Of a stretch of 64,000 bases of DNA, positions 7,761 through 17,667 are shown one piece after another. Each line of letters opens with the position of its first letter. The stretch's first letter is position 1. The position numbers and the translations under genes were made by a program. This stretch comes from Alcanivorax sp. DP30 (GTDB taxonomy: Bacteria > Pseudomonadota > Gammaproteobacteria > Pseudomonadales > Alcanivoracaceae). The stretch covers positions 64,927 through 128,926 of the forward strand of contig NZ_WTUY01000002.1 in assembly GCF_009882945.1 (NCBI RefSeq), read 5' to 3'. The notes below the pieces were generated by a model, which made no database searches, was not told the origin of the DNA, and saw only the letters and a list, made by a program, of their open reading frames with translations.

Positions 7761-9848
7761 ATGACACTTCGATCACGAATTCGCTGGTTGCTGATTTTTA
7801 CGGCGGCCAGCTGCGTAGCGCTGATCTCTGTTGCCCTTTATCAGGTCAATCATTCATTTCTGGATCGGCTTAATGAGCAATCCGCTGGCCGAGAACTGCA
7901 GAAGGTGGAAGCGGCTTTTCTGGATCAGTTATCGGTGCTGCGGGTGCGGGCGGCAGACTGGACTCAGCAGCCAGACAAGCCGCCGCTGAAGCTGGACGGT
8001 GTTGGGCATCTGGATATGCTGATGGCCCTGGAGAACGACCGCATCGTCTGGCAGCAGGGCGCCGAGAGCCTGATTGCCGGCGGTGTGGCGCAACGTCTGG
8101 CAGGTAATTTCGCTGAAAGTTGCTCGCCCATATGGGGCGTTGTACGGACGGATGAGCGGGCTCTGCTGTTTATCACCGCAGTTGAAAACCAGTGTGAGGC
8201 CTATCTGTTGGGGGTCTGGCTGGATAGCACGTGGATGAACTATCTGTCCGATCGGGTGGGCCATGCTCTCTATGTCCGGGATGTGCCGGCAGGTAAAGAG
8301 CCGGTCCGGGGGCTTTCACGGGAAACCAGTGACGCGCTGCATGGTCGCTTTCCGTTACCCGATTACCTGGGCGGACAGCCGCTTGAGGTGGTGGTGGAGC
8401 TGCCCAGAGATGGAATGGGTGCCATGGTCAGTTCCGTGGTGGCCATGATTATTATCATGGTCGTGCTGGTGGCGCTGGCCGTGATTTTGGTAAACCTGCG
8501 TATTCAAACCATGCTGTTTGGCCGACTCAAGCTGGTCCATAACGCGGTGCGTTCCATCGCCCGTGGTGGCACTCTCGACCAGCGATTACCCGTGCTCAGC
8601 GATGATGAAATCGGTGAGCTGGCAATGGATTTCAACAGCATGGTGGATAGCATCGAAAATGCGCAAAACCAGCTGGCAGAGGCTCGAACCCAGGCAGAGA
8701 GTGCAAGCAAGACCAAAAGCCAGTTTCTGGCCAATATGAGCCACGAGATCCGTACACCGATGACGGCGATCCTTGGCTATACCGAACTGCTGCGTGGTGG
8801 CGTGCTGAGCGCGGAAGAGCAGAAGCGTTATCTGAATATTATCCAGCATAACGGTGATGCCCTGCTGGCATTGATCAACGACGTGCTGGACTTGTCTCGT
8901 ATTGAAGCCGGGCAGGTGACCAGTGAGCAGCGACTGTTCTCTCCCCAGGATCTGCTCGATGAGGTGGTGGACAGCCTGCATCTGCGTGCCAGAGAGAAAG
9001 GCCTGGCTCTGGAGTTGACTTCGTCGGGCCGGTTACCGGCAACGGTATCCGGCGATGTCTTCAGGTTGCGGCAGATCCTCATGAATCTGGCGGGTAATGC
9101 GGTGAAATTCACCGAGCATGGCCATGTGCGGGTGTTGGCGAGCTGGGATACGGCTGGCCAGAGTTTGAAGGTGCGAGTAGAAGATACCGGTATTGGTATC
9201 AGCGAATCCGAGTTGAGATCTATTTTCCAACCGTTCTCGCAAGCCGATGCGTCACATTCGCGACGCTATACGGGTACCGGGCTTGGCTTGAGTATCGCCC
9301 GGGAGTTGGCGCGTGCCCAGGGCGGGGATATCACGGTTTTCAGCCAGGAAGGCAAAGGCAGCCGTTTCGAGTTGGTACTGCCTCTGACGGTGGCCAGTGC
9401 CATGCCATCGGGTCGTGAAGTCAGAGCAAACCCGGGTCTTAATGTCGAAGGACCGCTTAGCGGGCGGGTGTTGCTGGCCGAAGACAACCAGGTTAACCGC
9501 TTGTTCGTTCACAAAGTGTTGGGAAATGCCGGGCTCACTGTGGTGGAAGCGGAGAACGGCAAGGAAGCCTGCCGCGAGTTTGCTGACAACCCGGATTTCG
9601 ACTTGATTGTACTGGACATGCAGATGCCTGAAATGGACGGCTATCAGGCTGTGGCCGAGCTGCGTGACAGGGGGTATGCAGGGCCGGTTCTGGCCCTCAC
9701 TGCAAATGTGCTGGCCCTGGATCGCCAGCGCTGTCTGGACGCAGGGTGTGATGAATTCCTCGGTAAGCCGGTTCGCATCAAGGAGCTGATCCAGGTTTGT
9801 TCCCGATTGTTGAGTCAGGCGGAAACATCACTGGATTTGGAGAGCTGA
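7761..9848 (+). CDS. Hybrid sensor histidine kinase with receiver
   Basis: A 695-residue inner-membrane kinase. A first membrane helix at about 10-27 and a second at about 230-255 enclose a ~200-residue periplasmic sensor region of no clear family (CHASE4-like in size). Then come a HAMP linker, the HisKA dimerisation domain with phospho-acceptor His328 in SHEIRTP, an HATPase domain ([14 protein letters not shown]) and a C-terminal receiver with phospho-acceptor Asp619 in [10 protein letters not shown]. No Hpt domain or DNA-binding output is attached, so a separate phosphotransfer protein must exist elsewhere. GGGGAA lies ahead of the ATG. The 3' end overlaps the oppositely oriented second hybrid kinase gene by 34 bases. 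Confidence 0.93.
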   Translation: MTLRSRIRWLLIFTAASCVALISVALYQVNHSFLDRLNEQSAGRELQKVEAAFLDQLSVLRVRAADWTQQPDKPPLKLDGVGHLDMLMALENDRIVWQQGAESLIAGGVAQRLAGNFAESCSPIWGVVRTDERALLFITAVENQCEAYLLGVWLDSTWMNYLSDRVGHALYVRDVPAGKEPVRGLSRETSDALHGRFPLPDYLGGQPLEVVVELPRDGMGAMVSSVVAMIIIMVVLVALAVILVNLRIQTMLFGRLKLVHNAVRSIARGGTLDQRLPVLSDDEIGELAMDFNSMVDSIENAQNQLAEARTQAESASKTKSQFLANMSHEIRTPMTAILGYTELLRGGVLSAEEQKRYLNIIQHNGDALLALINDVLDLSRIEAGQVTSEQRLFSPQDLLDEVVDSLHLRAREKGLALELTSSGRLPATVSGDVFRLRQILMNLAGNAVKFTEHGHVRVLASWDTAGQSLKVRVEDTGIGISESELRSIFQPFSQADASHSRRYTGTGLGLSIARELARAQGGDITVFSQEGKGSRFELVLPLTVASAMPSGREVRANPGLNVEGPLSGRVLLAEDNQVNRLFVHKVLGNAGLTVVEAENGKEACREFADNPDFDLIVLDMQMPEMDGYQAVAELRDRGYAGPVLALTANVLALDRQRCLDAGCDEFLGKPVRIKELIQVCSRLLSQAETSLDLES

Positions 9849-12613
9849 GCGCGTTTGATGGCCTCGCTCACCTGCTGTCGGGAGACCGGCTTGCTCAGAT
9901 AATCATCCATCCCCGCATCGCGGGCTTTTTGTACATAATCCCCGGTCGCATGGGCTGACAGGCCAATGATCCAGCAATGGGGCTGGCTCGACTGGTTACC
10001 TTCCATTTCACGAATGGCGGTGGTGGCCTGGTAGCCGTCCATCACCGGCATTTCGCAGTCCATAAAGCAGATATCCCAATAGTTGGGTTGCTCGGCGACC
10101 AGCGCCAGAGCCTCCTCACCATTTGCAACCAGAGTGGGGTGAAGCCCCAGTGACTTGAGAATGCTTTCGATGACAAGCTGATTGACTGCATTGTCTTCCG
10201 CAACGATGACATTCAGGCGATTGGCCTGATCCAGAATCACAGTTTGCTCAACCATGCCGCTGTCTAAAGCGGATTCATCTTTACCTGTCACCAGGCTGCG
10301 TTTCAGGGCCTGACAGGAAAGCGGCGTTTCAATCAATAGCAGATCTTCCGGCAGCTGATTGCTGAGCGGAGTGCCGGTTGGGTGTAGCAGCACCAGAGTA
10401 GGATTTTGGAAACGATCCCGAAGGCGCTCCACCAGTGATTCGGAAGCCATGACATTGTGTTCGGCAATGACAAAATCAACGGGCTGATCCTGAAGGCCAG
10501 GATCAAGAGCTGATTCGGCATCACGGAATTCCCGGGTCTTGGCTCCCCAGCGGCTGAGAAGCTGGGACAGACTGAGCAGCTGGGCCGGAGTGCTGGAAAT
10601 GACCACAGCAGAGCGGTTCTTCAGTACCGGCCGTGGACTGCTTTGTGCGACTTTGACAGGCAGCGATAACCAGAAGGTAGCGCCCCGGCCGAGCGAGCTG
10701 CTGACACCGATGTCGCCGCCCAACAGCACGCTGAGGCGTTTGCAGATCACCAGCCCCAGGCCGGCCCCTTTCTGGTCGCCCTTGTGACGCACTTCGCTGA
10801 CCGCGTCAAACAGGGTGGCTTGCTGCCCTTCATCCAGACCACTACCGGTGTCCACGACTTCGATCATCAATACGCACTGATGGTTAGAATTCACTGGCTG
10901 CTTGAGGGTGACGTGCAATGCAACACTGCCACGCTCTGTGAACTTGAAGGCGTTGCTGAGCAGGTTGGTGAGGATCTGCTTCAGACGAATCGGGTCGGTG
11001 CGAATAGTGTCCGGGACCCGGCTGTCGATGTGGATATACAGTGGCACCTGTTTCTCGCTGGAGCGAAGGGCAAACAGGCGAACACAGTCGTCGACGATGC
11101 TTTCCAGCGCTGTGTCCTGAAAATCCAGTTCCAGTTTGCCGGACTCGATGCGGGAATAATCAAGGATGTCGTTGATCACCGTCAGCAGCGACTGGGTGGA
11201 CTGGTAAATGGTGCTTACATATTGCGCTTGCTGCTGAGTCAGTGCGGTGCGGCGGAGCAGGTCACTCATCCCCATGATGCCGTTCATTGGTGTGCGGATC
11301 TCATGACTCATGGTGGCCAGGAATTCGCTCTTGGCATGGTTGCGGGCACCGGCCTTGAAGGCTTCCATTTCCGCGATAGCCCGGTCCCGGATGGAATCAG
11401 AATGTGCTTCCTTGAGGCGGTTGATGCGACGGGCCAGGGCGAGAGAGAGCAGCACGACCTCCACGAACACACCCACCTGCAGCAAGTTTTCAGTCAGCAC
11501 ATTGCGAGGCACGATACCGTACTTGTTTAGCGCCATGGATGCCGCACCAATAATGAAACAGGCCCAGGCGAAGGTGAAAATACGGGCGTCGGGATCCCCG
11601 GATCGAGCGCGTATCAGGCCCACTAGCAGGATACTGAAATCCATGACCAGAATGGCAATCACGCTAATCGGAATCAGGAATTCACGACTGGAAAAGGGGG
11701 CGGCCAGAAACAGAATCGTACCGGTGATGACCAGGCCTTGCAGCCATAGGGCAAGGCGGGGCGCTTTTTCCTTGAGCGACAAAAAATGCAGCGTAAAGAG
11801 CGACGGTAACAGGACCAGCAAAGGCAGCAGGAAATGAATGATGTGACTGCTGATCAGAGGGGAATGAGGCCAGAAATAACGCTGTGCATAGCCCTGGAAC
11901 ACAGCCAGGTAAAGCGTGATGGCCACTGACCAGCACACATAAAGCAGATAAACCTTTTCCCGGACGGAAAAAAACAGCGACAGGTTGTAGAGAATCATCA
12001 CCAGCATGCCGCCAAAGAACAGGCCTTGTATCAGCGTGCGGGTAAGAAAACCGGACTCGAATTTCTCACGGGTCATCAATGCAAGCGGTAACTGGAGACT
12101 GTGCGCTGAGCTCACGCGGAAATAGAAGTCGCTGTCGATGCCGGCAGGCAGAGATATGGGAAACGCAGGGACCGGGTACTCACCGGTTCGCACGCTGAAG
12201 TCTCTGTCCATACCTGCCTGGTAATAGCTGATGATATTGCCACCGGCATCCACCTGGTACACATCCACTTCGCCCAGCATTGCGTAATCAATTCGCAGGA
12301 ACCATTCACTCTGCAGGGTGTTGAGATTGCGTACCGTCAGGTGAAACCAGCAGTGATCGCGGGTAAAGCCAAGGTTGGGTGTGCCACTATCGACTTTTTG
12401 CCAGTTTCCTGATTCTCGAGTACGCACACTATTGATGTCAGGGACCTGATCTGCAGGCGTGCAAAAAAACTTGATGCCCTCTTGGGGATGGAGAATTTGT
12501 TGCTGTTCACCAATAATCTGCATATTTGTGCTGTCGGCGTGTGCGACAGACACAGCAAGTTGCAGAAAAAACGCAACAACCAGAAGAAAACCGAATCGTA
12601 CGTCCTTGGACAC
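9815..12613 (-). CDS. 7TMR-DISM hybrid histidine kinase
   Basis: A 932-residue kinase if started at the GTG at 12613, which gives a clean signal peptide ([20 protein letters not shown]); a TTG at 12673 would add 20 residues. The N-terminal periplasmic part resembles the 7TMR-DISMED2 carbohydrate-like sensor domain ([24 protein letters not shown]), followed by seven membrane helices of the 7TMR-DISM class at about 185-395. HisKA has His437 in SHEIRTP, then HATPase. Two receiver modules follow: a degenerate one without a phospho-acceptor Asp ([10 protein letters not shown]) and a normal one with Asp852 in [11 protein letters not shown]. The layout is BarA-like without Hpt. Ligand unknown. Confidence 0.92.
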   Translation of the reverse strand: MSKDVRFGFLLVVAFFLQLAVSVAHADSTNMQIIGEQQQILHPQEGIKFFCTPADQVPDINSVRTRESGNWQKVDSGTPNLGFTRDHCWFHLTVRNLNTLQSEWFLRIDYAMLGEVDVYQVDAGGNIISYYQAGMDRDFSVRTGEYPVPAFPISLPAGIDSDFYFRVSSAHSLQLPLALMTREKFESGFLTRTLIQGLFFGGMLVMILYNLSLFFSVREKVYLLYVCWSVAITLYLAVFQGYAQRYFWPHSPLISSHIIHFLLPLLVLLPSLFTLHFLSLKEKAPRLALWLQGLVITGTILFLAAPFSSREFLIPISVIAILVMDFSILLVGLIRARSGDPDARIFTFAWACFIIGAASMALNKYGIVPRNVLTENLLQVGVFVEVVLLSLALARRINRLKEAHSDSIRDRAIAEMEAFKAGARNHAKSEFLATMSHEIRTPMNGIMGMSDLLRRTALTQQQAQYVSTIYQSTQSLLTVINDILDYSRIESGKLELDFQDTALESIVDDCVRLFALRSSEKQVPLYIHIDSRVPDTIRTDPIRLKQILTNLLSNAFKFTERGSVALHVTLKQPVNSNHQCVLMIEVVDTGSGLDEGQQATLFDAVSEVRHKGDQKGAGLGLVICKRLSVLLGGDIGVSSSLGRGATFWLSLPVKVAQSSPRPVLKNRSAVVISSTPAQLLSLSQLLSRWGAKTREFRDAESALDPGLQDQPVDFVIAEHNVMASESLVERLRDRFQNPTLVLLHPTGTPLSNQLPEDLLLIETPLSCQALKRSLVTGKDESALDSGMVEQTVILDQANRLNVIVAEDNAVNQLVIESILKSLGLHPTLVANGEEALALVAEQPNYWDICFMDCEMPVMDGYQATTAIREMEGNQSSQPHCWIIGLSAHATGDYVQKARDAGMDDYLSKPVSRQQVSEAIKRAQLSKSSDVSA

Positions 12614-12723
12614 AGTTGGATTCCTGAATAAAGGAGGGGCGCCTTCTCGGGTGTGATTTAGAGTTATCCCCAAGAAGGAATGCTAGCAGTGTGGGGGCAG
12701 GTGCTCAATCAGGGGGGAAGTGA

Positions 12724-14133
12724 ATGTCACGGATGGTGAACCGTTTCGCGGTTGGCCCGATTGTGGGAGAAGCCGGGGCAACGCACGTGAGGCTGTTTGG
12801 TTCCTTGCCGGCGAACACCTTGAACTCGGGCGAAAAGTGTCAGTGGGGCAGGGTGCGATGGCGTGAGGAACGGGATAAAGACTGGTCTCCAGCTCGCCGT
12901 TTCAGGGTAAATGGTAATTTTGATGGCAGCGGTGTGGTGGTCCTCAATGGTTTACAGCCGGGGACTCGCTATCAGTTTCAGGCTGGCTGGATCAGTAGCG
13001 AAGAGGAGTTTGCTCTGGACTGGCAGCATATCGAAACTGGCTTCTTTTCGACCAATGATCCGCAGGCCAGACGCACCCGGTTGTTATTTGGCTCCTGCTG
13101 TTATCGCTTTGTGGGGCTGGATGGAAAAATTCAGGATGACCGGGCGGACAAGATCTTTGCGGAGATGAGTTCGCTGGCCGAACAGGAAAAGCCGGATTTT
13201 GTCCTGTTCGGGGGTGATCAAGTGTATGCAGATTCCATGCATAGCCTGGGCGCCGCGGAGAATCGTGATGATTTTCTCAGTCTTTACCGGGAAAGTTTTT
13301 CTCAGCCCCATCTGGCTCGCCTGCTGCGTGAAAGCGGCAGCTACATGATCCTTGATGACCACGAAATCGAGAATAACTGGCCGGCAAGAGCGGATGCTTC
13401 CCGTTGGACCAGCAAGTATCCGGCGGCAATCAAGGCTTACCAGATTTACCAAGCTTCCCACTCGCCAGCGGCGCCGCTCAACGGTGCCGGCACCTGGCTG
13501 GACCGGGATCCGGACAAGTTCTGGTACTGTTTTTCCCGTGGCCCTGCGGATTTCTTTGTCATGGATGTGCGGACAGAGCGGGTTCTCAGTCGCTGGCCCT
13601 GGCAACGGCAGATGATCAGCGAGGCCCAGGAGAGCGCATTCCGCCGCTGGCTGGAAACTGAGCCCGGGCGAATCAAGGTGCTCGTCAGTTCCGTGGTGAT
13701 GTTTCCCGAGCAGCGCCGTCCGTTCCGTGGCAAGGATGCCTGGGAAGGCTTTCGCCATCAGCGTCAGCGTCTGTTGCAAGCCATGGCGGACAGCCCCGCC
13801 GAGAAGCTGGTGGTGCTCAGTGGCGACGTGCATGCCTCGCTGTATGCCAACCTGACACTCAAGGGAGGCAAGCAGGTGCATAGCTGGACCTGTTCAGGCT
13901 TGTTCTGGCCCACAGCGCTGATGGCATTCCGCTGGTACCGGCCCATGATTCGGGTGCCGGGGCTGCTTTATGGCGGTTGGGGAAAGCCGCTGGGTCAGGT
14001 GAACGTGCCGGGTGAGGTATTCAGCGATAACGCGTTCTCCATGGTGTCATTCGATGAACAGGGTGCGCGCTTTGAGCTGTTCGACCGGCGCAGGCGTGCG
14101 GTGGAGGCTTCCAGCCAGCAGATTTACTGGTAA
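12724..14133 (+). CDS. PhoD-like metallophosphatase
   Basis: A 469-residue protein of the alkaline phosphatase D family. After a fibronectin-like N-terminal region (residues ~1-105) the metal-binding motifs occur in order: FGSCCYR, FGGDQVYAD, DDHEIENNW and, near the C-terminal third, VVLSGDVHASLY. These bind the Ca/Fe-type centre used for phosphodiester or phosphomonoester cleavage. Unlike secreted PhoD, there is no Tat signal peptide or other export signal, so it is probably cytoplasmic, as in many family members of unknown substrate. GGGGGAAG precedes the ATG. It is divergent from the 7TMR kinase gene across 110 bases. Confidence 0.87.
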   Translation: MSRMVNRFAVGPIVGEAGATHVRLFGSLPANTLNSGEKCQWGRVRWREERDKDWSPARRFRVNGNFDGSGVVVLNGLQPGTRYQFQAGWISSEEEFALDWQHIETGFFSTNDPQARRTRLLFGSCCYRFVGLDGKIQDDRADKIFAEMSSLAEQEKPDFVLFGGDQVYADSMHSLGAAENRDDFLSLYRESFSQPHLARLLRESGSYMILDDHEIENNWPARADASRWTSKYPAAIKAYQIYQASHSPAAPLNGAGTWLDRDPDKFWYCFSRGPADFFVMDVRTERVLSRWPWQRQMISEAQESAFRRWLETEPGRIKVLVSSVVMFPEQRRPFRGKDAWEGFRHQRQRLLQAMADSPAEKLVVLSGDVHASLYANLTLKGGKQVHSWTCSGLFWPTALMAFRWYRPMIRVPGLLYGGWGKPLGQVNVPGEVFSDNAFSMVSFDEQGARFELFDRRRRAVEASSQQIYW

Positions 14134-14242
14134 TTCTACTTTGGGGGTAGGCAGGAACTTCGTGCAATTATGGCGAATGGCTTACATTAACAGAGGCAAA
14201 TGGCCTCTTATGGTCGCACGGTGATTTACCTATAGTGGACCA

Positions 14243-14331
14243 CGCAAGGACGCGATAGAACACGGATGTTCGATTTCGGCCCGGTACAGCCTCGCCCGCC
14301 AGACCCCAAACTGGCGGGCGTTTCTTTTTTT
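14243..14331 (+). ncRNA. Candidate small RNA with a CsrA-like hairpin
   Basis: In the 319-base gap between the PhoD-like gene and DUF2288, a TATAGT -10 element (14231-14236, weak -35) is followed about 60-90 bases later by a strong intrinsic terminator. Between them is a small hairpin, GAACA-CGGA-TGTTC (14258-14271), whose loop shows GGA; ACACGGATGT fits the known CsrA/RsmA preference (ACARGGAUGU) apart from one base, and another GGA lies at about 14248. No open reading frame with a ribosome site covers it. The 5' end is inferred. It could instead be only a leader or the 3' end of the upstream transcript. Confidence 0.4.
14293..14331 (+). terminator. Rho-independent terminator
   Basis: Perfect 10-base stem CGCCCGCCAG / CTGGCGGGCG (14293-14302 and 14311-14320) with an 8-base loop, then a T-rich run (TTTCTTTTTTT). 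It would end the candidate small RNA and any read-through from the PhoD-like gene. Confidence 0.88.
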
Positions 14332-14452
14332 GCCGCTTTACAGCCTCAACATGTCTCATGCTTCAGGCAACAAGCGCCCTTCATCTCCTCTCTTCCTTTG
14401 CCTCATGGCGCCCAAGTCGCGATAATGCGCCGGATTCGAACCGGAGCACACC

Positions 14453-14767
14453 ATGTCTGAACAACGCGTAGATCGTGACGTCCTCAAAGCCAAACTGAAC
14501 CAGGAAACCGCCAAGGCAAGCTGGGCCGAGCTTCAGCCCTTTTTTGCCCGGGGACAGACAGTCTATGTGGCCCCGGGACTGGACCTGGTGGACGTGGCGT
14601 TGGCTTTTTCAGAGGACAATGCAGGCCAGCTCACCTTGTGGCGCGAAAAAGGGCAGGTCGACAAGGTGTCCGATGAGCAAGCCGGCCAGTGGTATGACGC
14701 CGACCAGACACTTTGGACCGTAGTGGTGATGCCGTGGGTGTTGGTTCAGCCGGAACAGATGCAGTAA
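14453..14767 (+). CDS. DUF2288 family protein
   Basis: A small 104-residue acidic soluble protein matching the DUF2288 family of gammaproteobacteria: it opens with LKAKLNQETAKASWAELQPFF, carries the LDLVDVALAFSEDN core, and ends with the DQTLWTVVVMPWVLVQPE signature. No function has been assigned to this family. The ATG follows a GGAGCACACC leader. The gene is convergent with the AraC gene, with only 6 bases between stops, and no terminator is seen there. Confidence 0.85.
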   Translation: MSEQRVDRDVLKAKLNQETAKASWAELQPFFARGQTVYVAPGLDLVDVALAFSEDNAGQLTLWREKGQVDKVSDEQAGQWYDADQTLWTVVVMPWVLVQPEQMQ

Positions 14768-14773
14768 GCCTGT

Positions 14774-15829
14774 TCAGGACACCTCGCGATTCAGCTCTGC
14801 CATGTGCTTTGCCGTCAATCCGGGTTTTTCCTGCTGAAATCGCGCCCGGTACTCGCCGGGTGGCATCCCCTGCCAGCGCTTGAACGCCTTGTGAAAGGAG
14901 GTGGGATCCTCATAGCCCATCTGGCGGGCGATATTGTTAAGACTCTCTTCGCCGATTCTGACCAGTAATTCGGCCTGTTCTGCGCGTACCTGGTCCAGCA
15001 AATCCCGAAAGCAGGTGTTGTGACTGCTGAGCCTGCGCTGCAGATTGCGTACGCTGATGTTCAGTGCACTGGCCAGTGTTTTTTGGTCGATTTCGCCGTT
15101 GGGTAACTGCTGGCGTAGCGTGTTGCGAATTCCTGCCACGAAATGCTCGTCACGTAACGCGGCCAGCGCCTTGTCGCACTGGCTTAATCCCTGCTGATAG
15201 CGGTCATCATCGTGGTTGGGATTGAGGGTATCCAGACAATGCGAGGGAATCACCACTTGATCCTGCTGGCAATCGCCCCTCACTGGCACCTTAACCAGCG
15301 CGGAAAACAGGTCGGTGAGGGGCGTGTCCTCACTCAGTTCCAGTCGGGTGGTCTCTCCGTCCTGCACTCCGAACATCACATCTGCCAGGCGGACAAATCC
15401 GCTGAGAATGGCATGGGTCTGCATGCGGTGAACCTGGATACCGTCAACCGCATTGCAACGTATGGCTATTTCATCCTGGCCAGCACGATGCAGGCTGATG
15501 GTCTGTGCCTCGGTGAGCAAGGGCCAATAGGTTTCCAGCGCCTTTAGTGCCTGCCAGCCATCCCGGTAGTAGTGCAGCACATCGCCCAGGGGCGACAAGT
15601 CGGGTAAAAGCACCTGCTGGCCGATACGAAACCCCATGCCTGGATCGTTGAGGGAGGTCTGAGCGGCTTCAAAGAGTCTGCAAATGGATCTGACTTCGAG
15701 GCGGGTCTGTTCCTGCGAGAGCTGTGACGTGGGTAGCTGGGCCTGACGGGCCAGTTCGTCCAGATTCAGCCCCTGCTTTTGCCAGTAGCGCAGGTCATTG
15801 CGAAACATGGCGATGTGTTTGGTGAACAT
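14774..15829 (-). CDS. AraC-family regulator, OruR-like
   Basis: A 351-residue regulator. The N-terminal ~200 residues match the arabinose-binding-like domain found in OruR/ArgR-type AraC proteins; the C-terminal ~100 residues form a double helix-turn-helix (ALNISVRNLQRRLSSH, then IARQMGYEDPTSFHKAFKRWQGMPPGEYR). The start is taken at the ATG at 15829 because CGGAG lies 7 bases upstream; the ATG at 15862 has no ribosome site. It is divergent from the beta-helix/cytochrome cluster across 246 bases, so that cluster is its most likely target. Effector unknown. Confidence 0.88.
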   Translation of the reverse strand: MFTKHIAMFRNDLRYWQKQGLNLDELARQAQLPTSQLSQEQTRLEVRSICRLFEAAQTSLNDPGMGFRIGQQVLLPDLSPLGDVLHYYRDGWQALKALETYWPLLTEAQTISLHRAGQDEIAIRCNAVDGIQVHRMQTHAILSGFVRLADVMFGVQDGETTRLELSEDTPLTDLFSALVKVPVRGDCQQDQVVIPSHCLDTLNPNHDDDRYQQGLSQCDKALAALRDEHFVAGIRNTLRQQLPNGEIDQKTLASALNISVRNLQRRLSSHNTCFRDLLDQVRAEQAELLVRIGEESLNNIARQMGYEDPTSFHKAFKRWQGMPPGEYRARFQQEKPGLTAKHMAELNREVS

Positions 15830-16075
15830 GTCGGTCTCCGGGGACGCATGATGTGGCGTCATTGTTCTAATGATTTGGTGCTAGACGACACGCATCCATT
15901 CGTTCTGGCGCTCCTTACCATTGTTGTCCGTTAGTGCTTCCGTAAAGTCTGTCGCTTGTACTGCCGTACTGCAGAAACCCAAGAATAAGCCAAAAAATGG
16001 GGTTCAAGGCGGCTGTTTTTTCAATCTAGTGAGACGTGCGTCACAAATACAGGTGATGCCGGGAGACTATACGAG

Positions 16076-17605
16076 ATGCAGAACAATAGGAATAAAGGAT
16101 TAGTGGGTGCGTTGCCGGGTCTGGCAGCTCCCATGGCGATTGCGCTGGTCATGACCGGCTGCGGCGGCGGTGGCAGCAGCAGTTCCGGTGGGGCAAAAGC
16201 GGATGACAAGCCTGCTTCCGCCTATAGCTATCCTGCTGACATGCCTGCAGATGTGGCGACCAAGGAAATGGCCTGTGGTGGGGAAGATGCCATTGAACTG
16301 GATGCCAACAACATTACCGATAGCGCCAAGATTGCCTTCCTGGACGCCCAGGATGGAGACGTGATCGTGTTCCCCGAGGGCAAGTTCAATCTGCAGGATA
16401 CCCTGACGCTGGATGGTGAGCTGGGCGGTGCCCGTGTGGACGGCGTAACCATCTGTGGCCAGGGCATGGACAAGACCATTCTGGATTTCTCCCAGTCAGT
16501 GGGGGACGACGGCCTGTTCATTACCAACATCAACAATGTGGAAATCTTCGGCCTGGCTGTCACCGAGGCGGCCAACAACGCCATCAAGCTGCAGCATGCT
16601 GATGGGGTGAAAATCCATTACACCGCCACCGTGTGGCAGGGTGAGCCTGACAAGGGCAATGGCGCCTATGGCCTGTACCCGGTTGAAAGCAAGAACGTAC
16701 TGGTGGAAAACAGCTATGTACGTGGATCAGCGGATGCCGGTGTGTATGTAGGGCAGTCCGAGAACATTGTGGTGCGTAACAACGTGGCCGAGTACAACGT
16801 GGCCGGCATTGAAATCGAGAACTCCAGGAATGCCGACATGTACAACAACATCGCCCGTTACAACACGGGTGGTCTGCTGGTATTCGATCTGCCTATCGGT
16901 AACGGCGCATACGGTTCCGGTGTGCGGGTCTTTGGCAACGAGGTGTATGAAAACAACACCAAGAACTTTGCCAACAGCAGCAGCAATCCGGGTGGCGTGC
17001 ACATTGTTCCGCCGGGTACCGGTGTGATCGTGCTCTCTACCGATAACGTGGAAATTTTCGATAACACTATCGAGAAACACGACACCCTGGCCGTGGCGGT
17101 CACCAGCTACCTGATGGCGGATGAGGATGCCTTCGGTGCCGACTACCAGGGCATCATCGCTGACGGTTGGCTGCCGCTGGTGCGCAACATTCATGTGCAC
17201 GACAACAGCATTGCCGACACCGGTGCCAACCCCAATGGTGCCCTGATTCAGGACCTGATCCTGCTGTTCAGCTTCACCGAAGGGCTGCAGTGGTCGCACA
17301 TCATCTATGACGGTGCTGCCGAGCAACTGGCTAACACGGGGGCTCTGATGGGGCTGGGTATTGGTGCCTATGAAGCGGGCGACAAGGTGTGCTTCCAGAA
17401 CAACAGCGGCGCCACCATCGGCTACCCGTATGACCCGGCAACCTCTGCCACTGAAGCGGGCCCGACCCTGAGCCCGGCCTTCGGTACGGATCTGCTTGAC
17501 TGCTCTCATGAGCCGCTGCCCGCAGCATCCCTGGTGTTTGACGGCGTGACCTATGGTTGCGGTGTGGATGACACCACCAGCGAGCACTGCGCTGCGAGCC
17601 TGTAA
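16076..17605 (+). CDS. Parallel beta-helix lipoprotein (TIGR03805-like)
   Basis: A 509-residue predicted lipoprotein: signal peptide to a lipobox at Cys29 (MTGC) followed by a Gly/Ser linker. The body shows repeated right-handed beta-helix turns, for example NVLVENSYVRGSADAGVYVG, NIVVRNNVAEYNVAGIEIEN and ADMYNNIARYNTGGLLVFDL. This pattern is that of the family described as 'parallel beta-helix repeat protein' TIGR03805, which is known to occur beside, or fused to, the HNE_0200/SO2930 cytochrome family, exactly as seen here. The function of the pair is not established; a polysaccharide- or substrate-binding role is only a guess from the fold. First gene of a rightward cluster of three. Confidence 0.85.
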   Translation: MQNNRNKGLVGALPGLAAPMAIALVMTGCGGGGSSSSGGAKADDKPASAYSYPADMPADVATKEMACGGEDAIELDANNITDSAKIAFLDAQDGDVIVFPEGKFNLQDTLTLDGELGGARVDGVTICGQGMDKTILDFSQSVGDDGLFITNINNVEIFGLAVTEAANNAIKLQHADGVKIHYTATVWQGEPDKGNGAYGLYPVESKNVLVENSYVRGSADAGVYVGQSENIVVRNNVAEYNVAGIEIENSRNADMYNNIARYNTGGLLVFDLPIGNGAYGSGVRVFGNEVYENNTKNFANSSSNPGGVHIVPPGTGVIVLSTDNVEIFDNTIEKHDTLAVAVTSYLMADEDAFGADYQGIIADGWLPLVRNIHVHDNSIADTGANPNGALIQDLILLFSFTEGLQWSHIIYDGAAEQLANTGALMGLGIGAYEAGDKVCFQNNSGATIGYPYDPATSATEAGPTLSPAFGTDLLDCSHEPLPAASLVFDGVTYGCGVDDTTSEHCAASL

Positions 17606-17621
17606 CTTTCCTACCTGAAAA

Positions 17622-17656
17622 GGAACCGCTGTCCCCGTTATGGGGCCAGTGGTTCT
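17622..17656 (+). promoter_or_regulatory. Intercistronic hairpin
   Basis: A 15-base stem (17622-17636 with 17642-17656; one mismatch, two G-T pairs) and a 5-base loop fill the gap between the beta-helix gene and the first cytochrome gene. There is no T-run, so it is not a typical terminator. Position suggests an mRNA stability or differential-expression element; the ribosome site of the cytochrome gene (GGAG) overlaps its 3' edge. Confidence 0.6.
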
Positions 17657-17667
17657 GGAGTGATGAC

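Noticed and set aside
16076-17605. NosD-type copper protein or pectate lyase
   Set aside because: The beta-helix pattern and the SO2930 cytochrome neighbours fit the TIGR03805 family; no nos genes are near.
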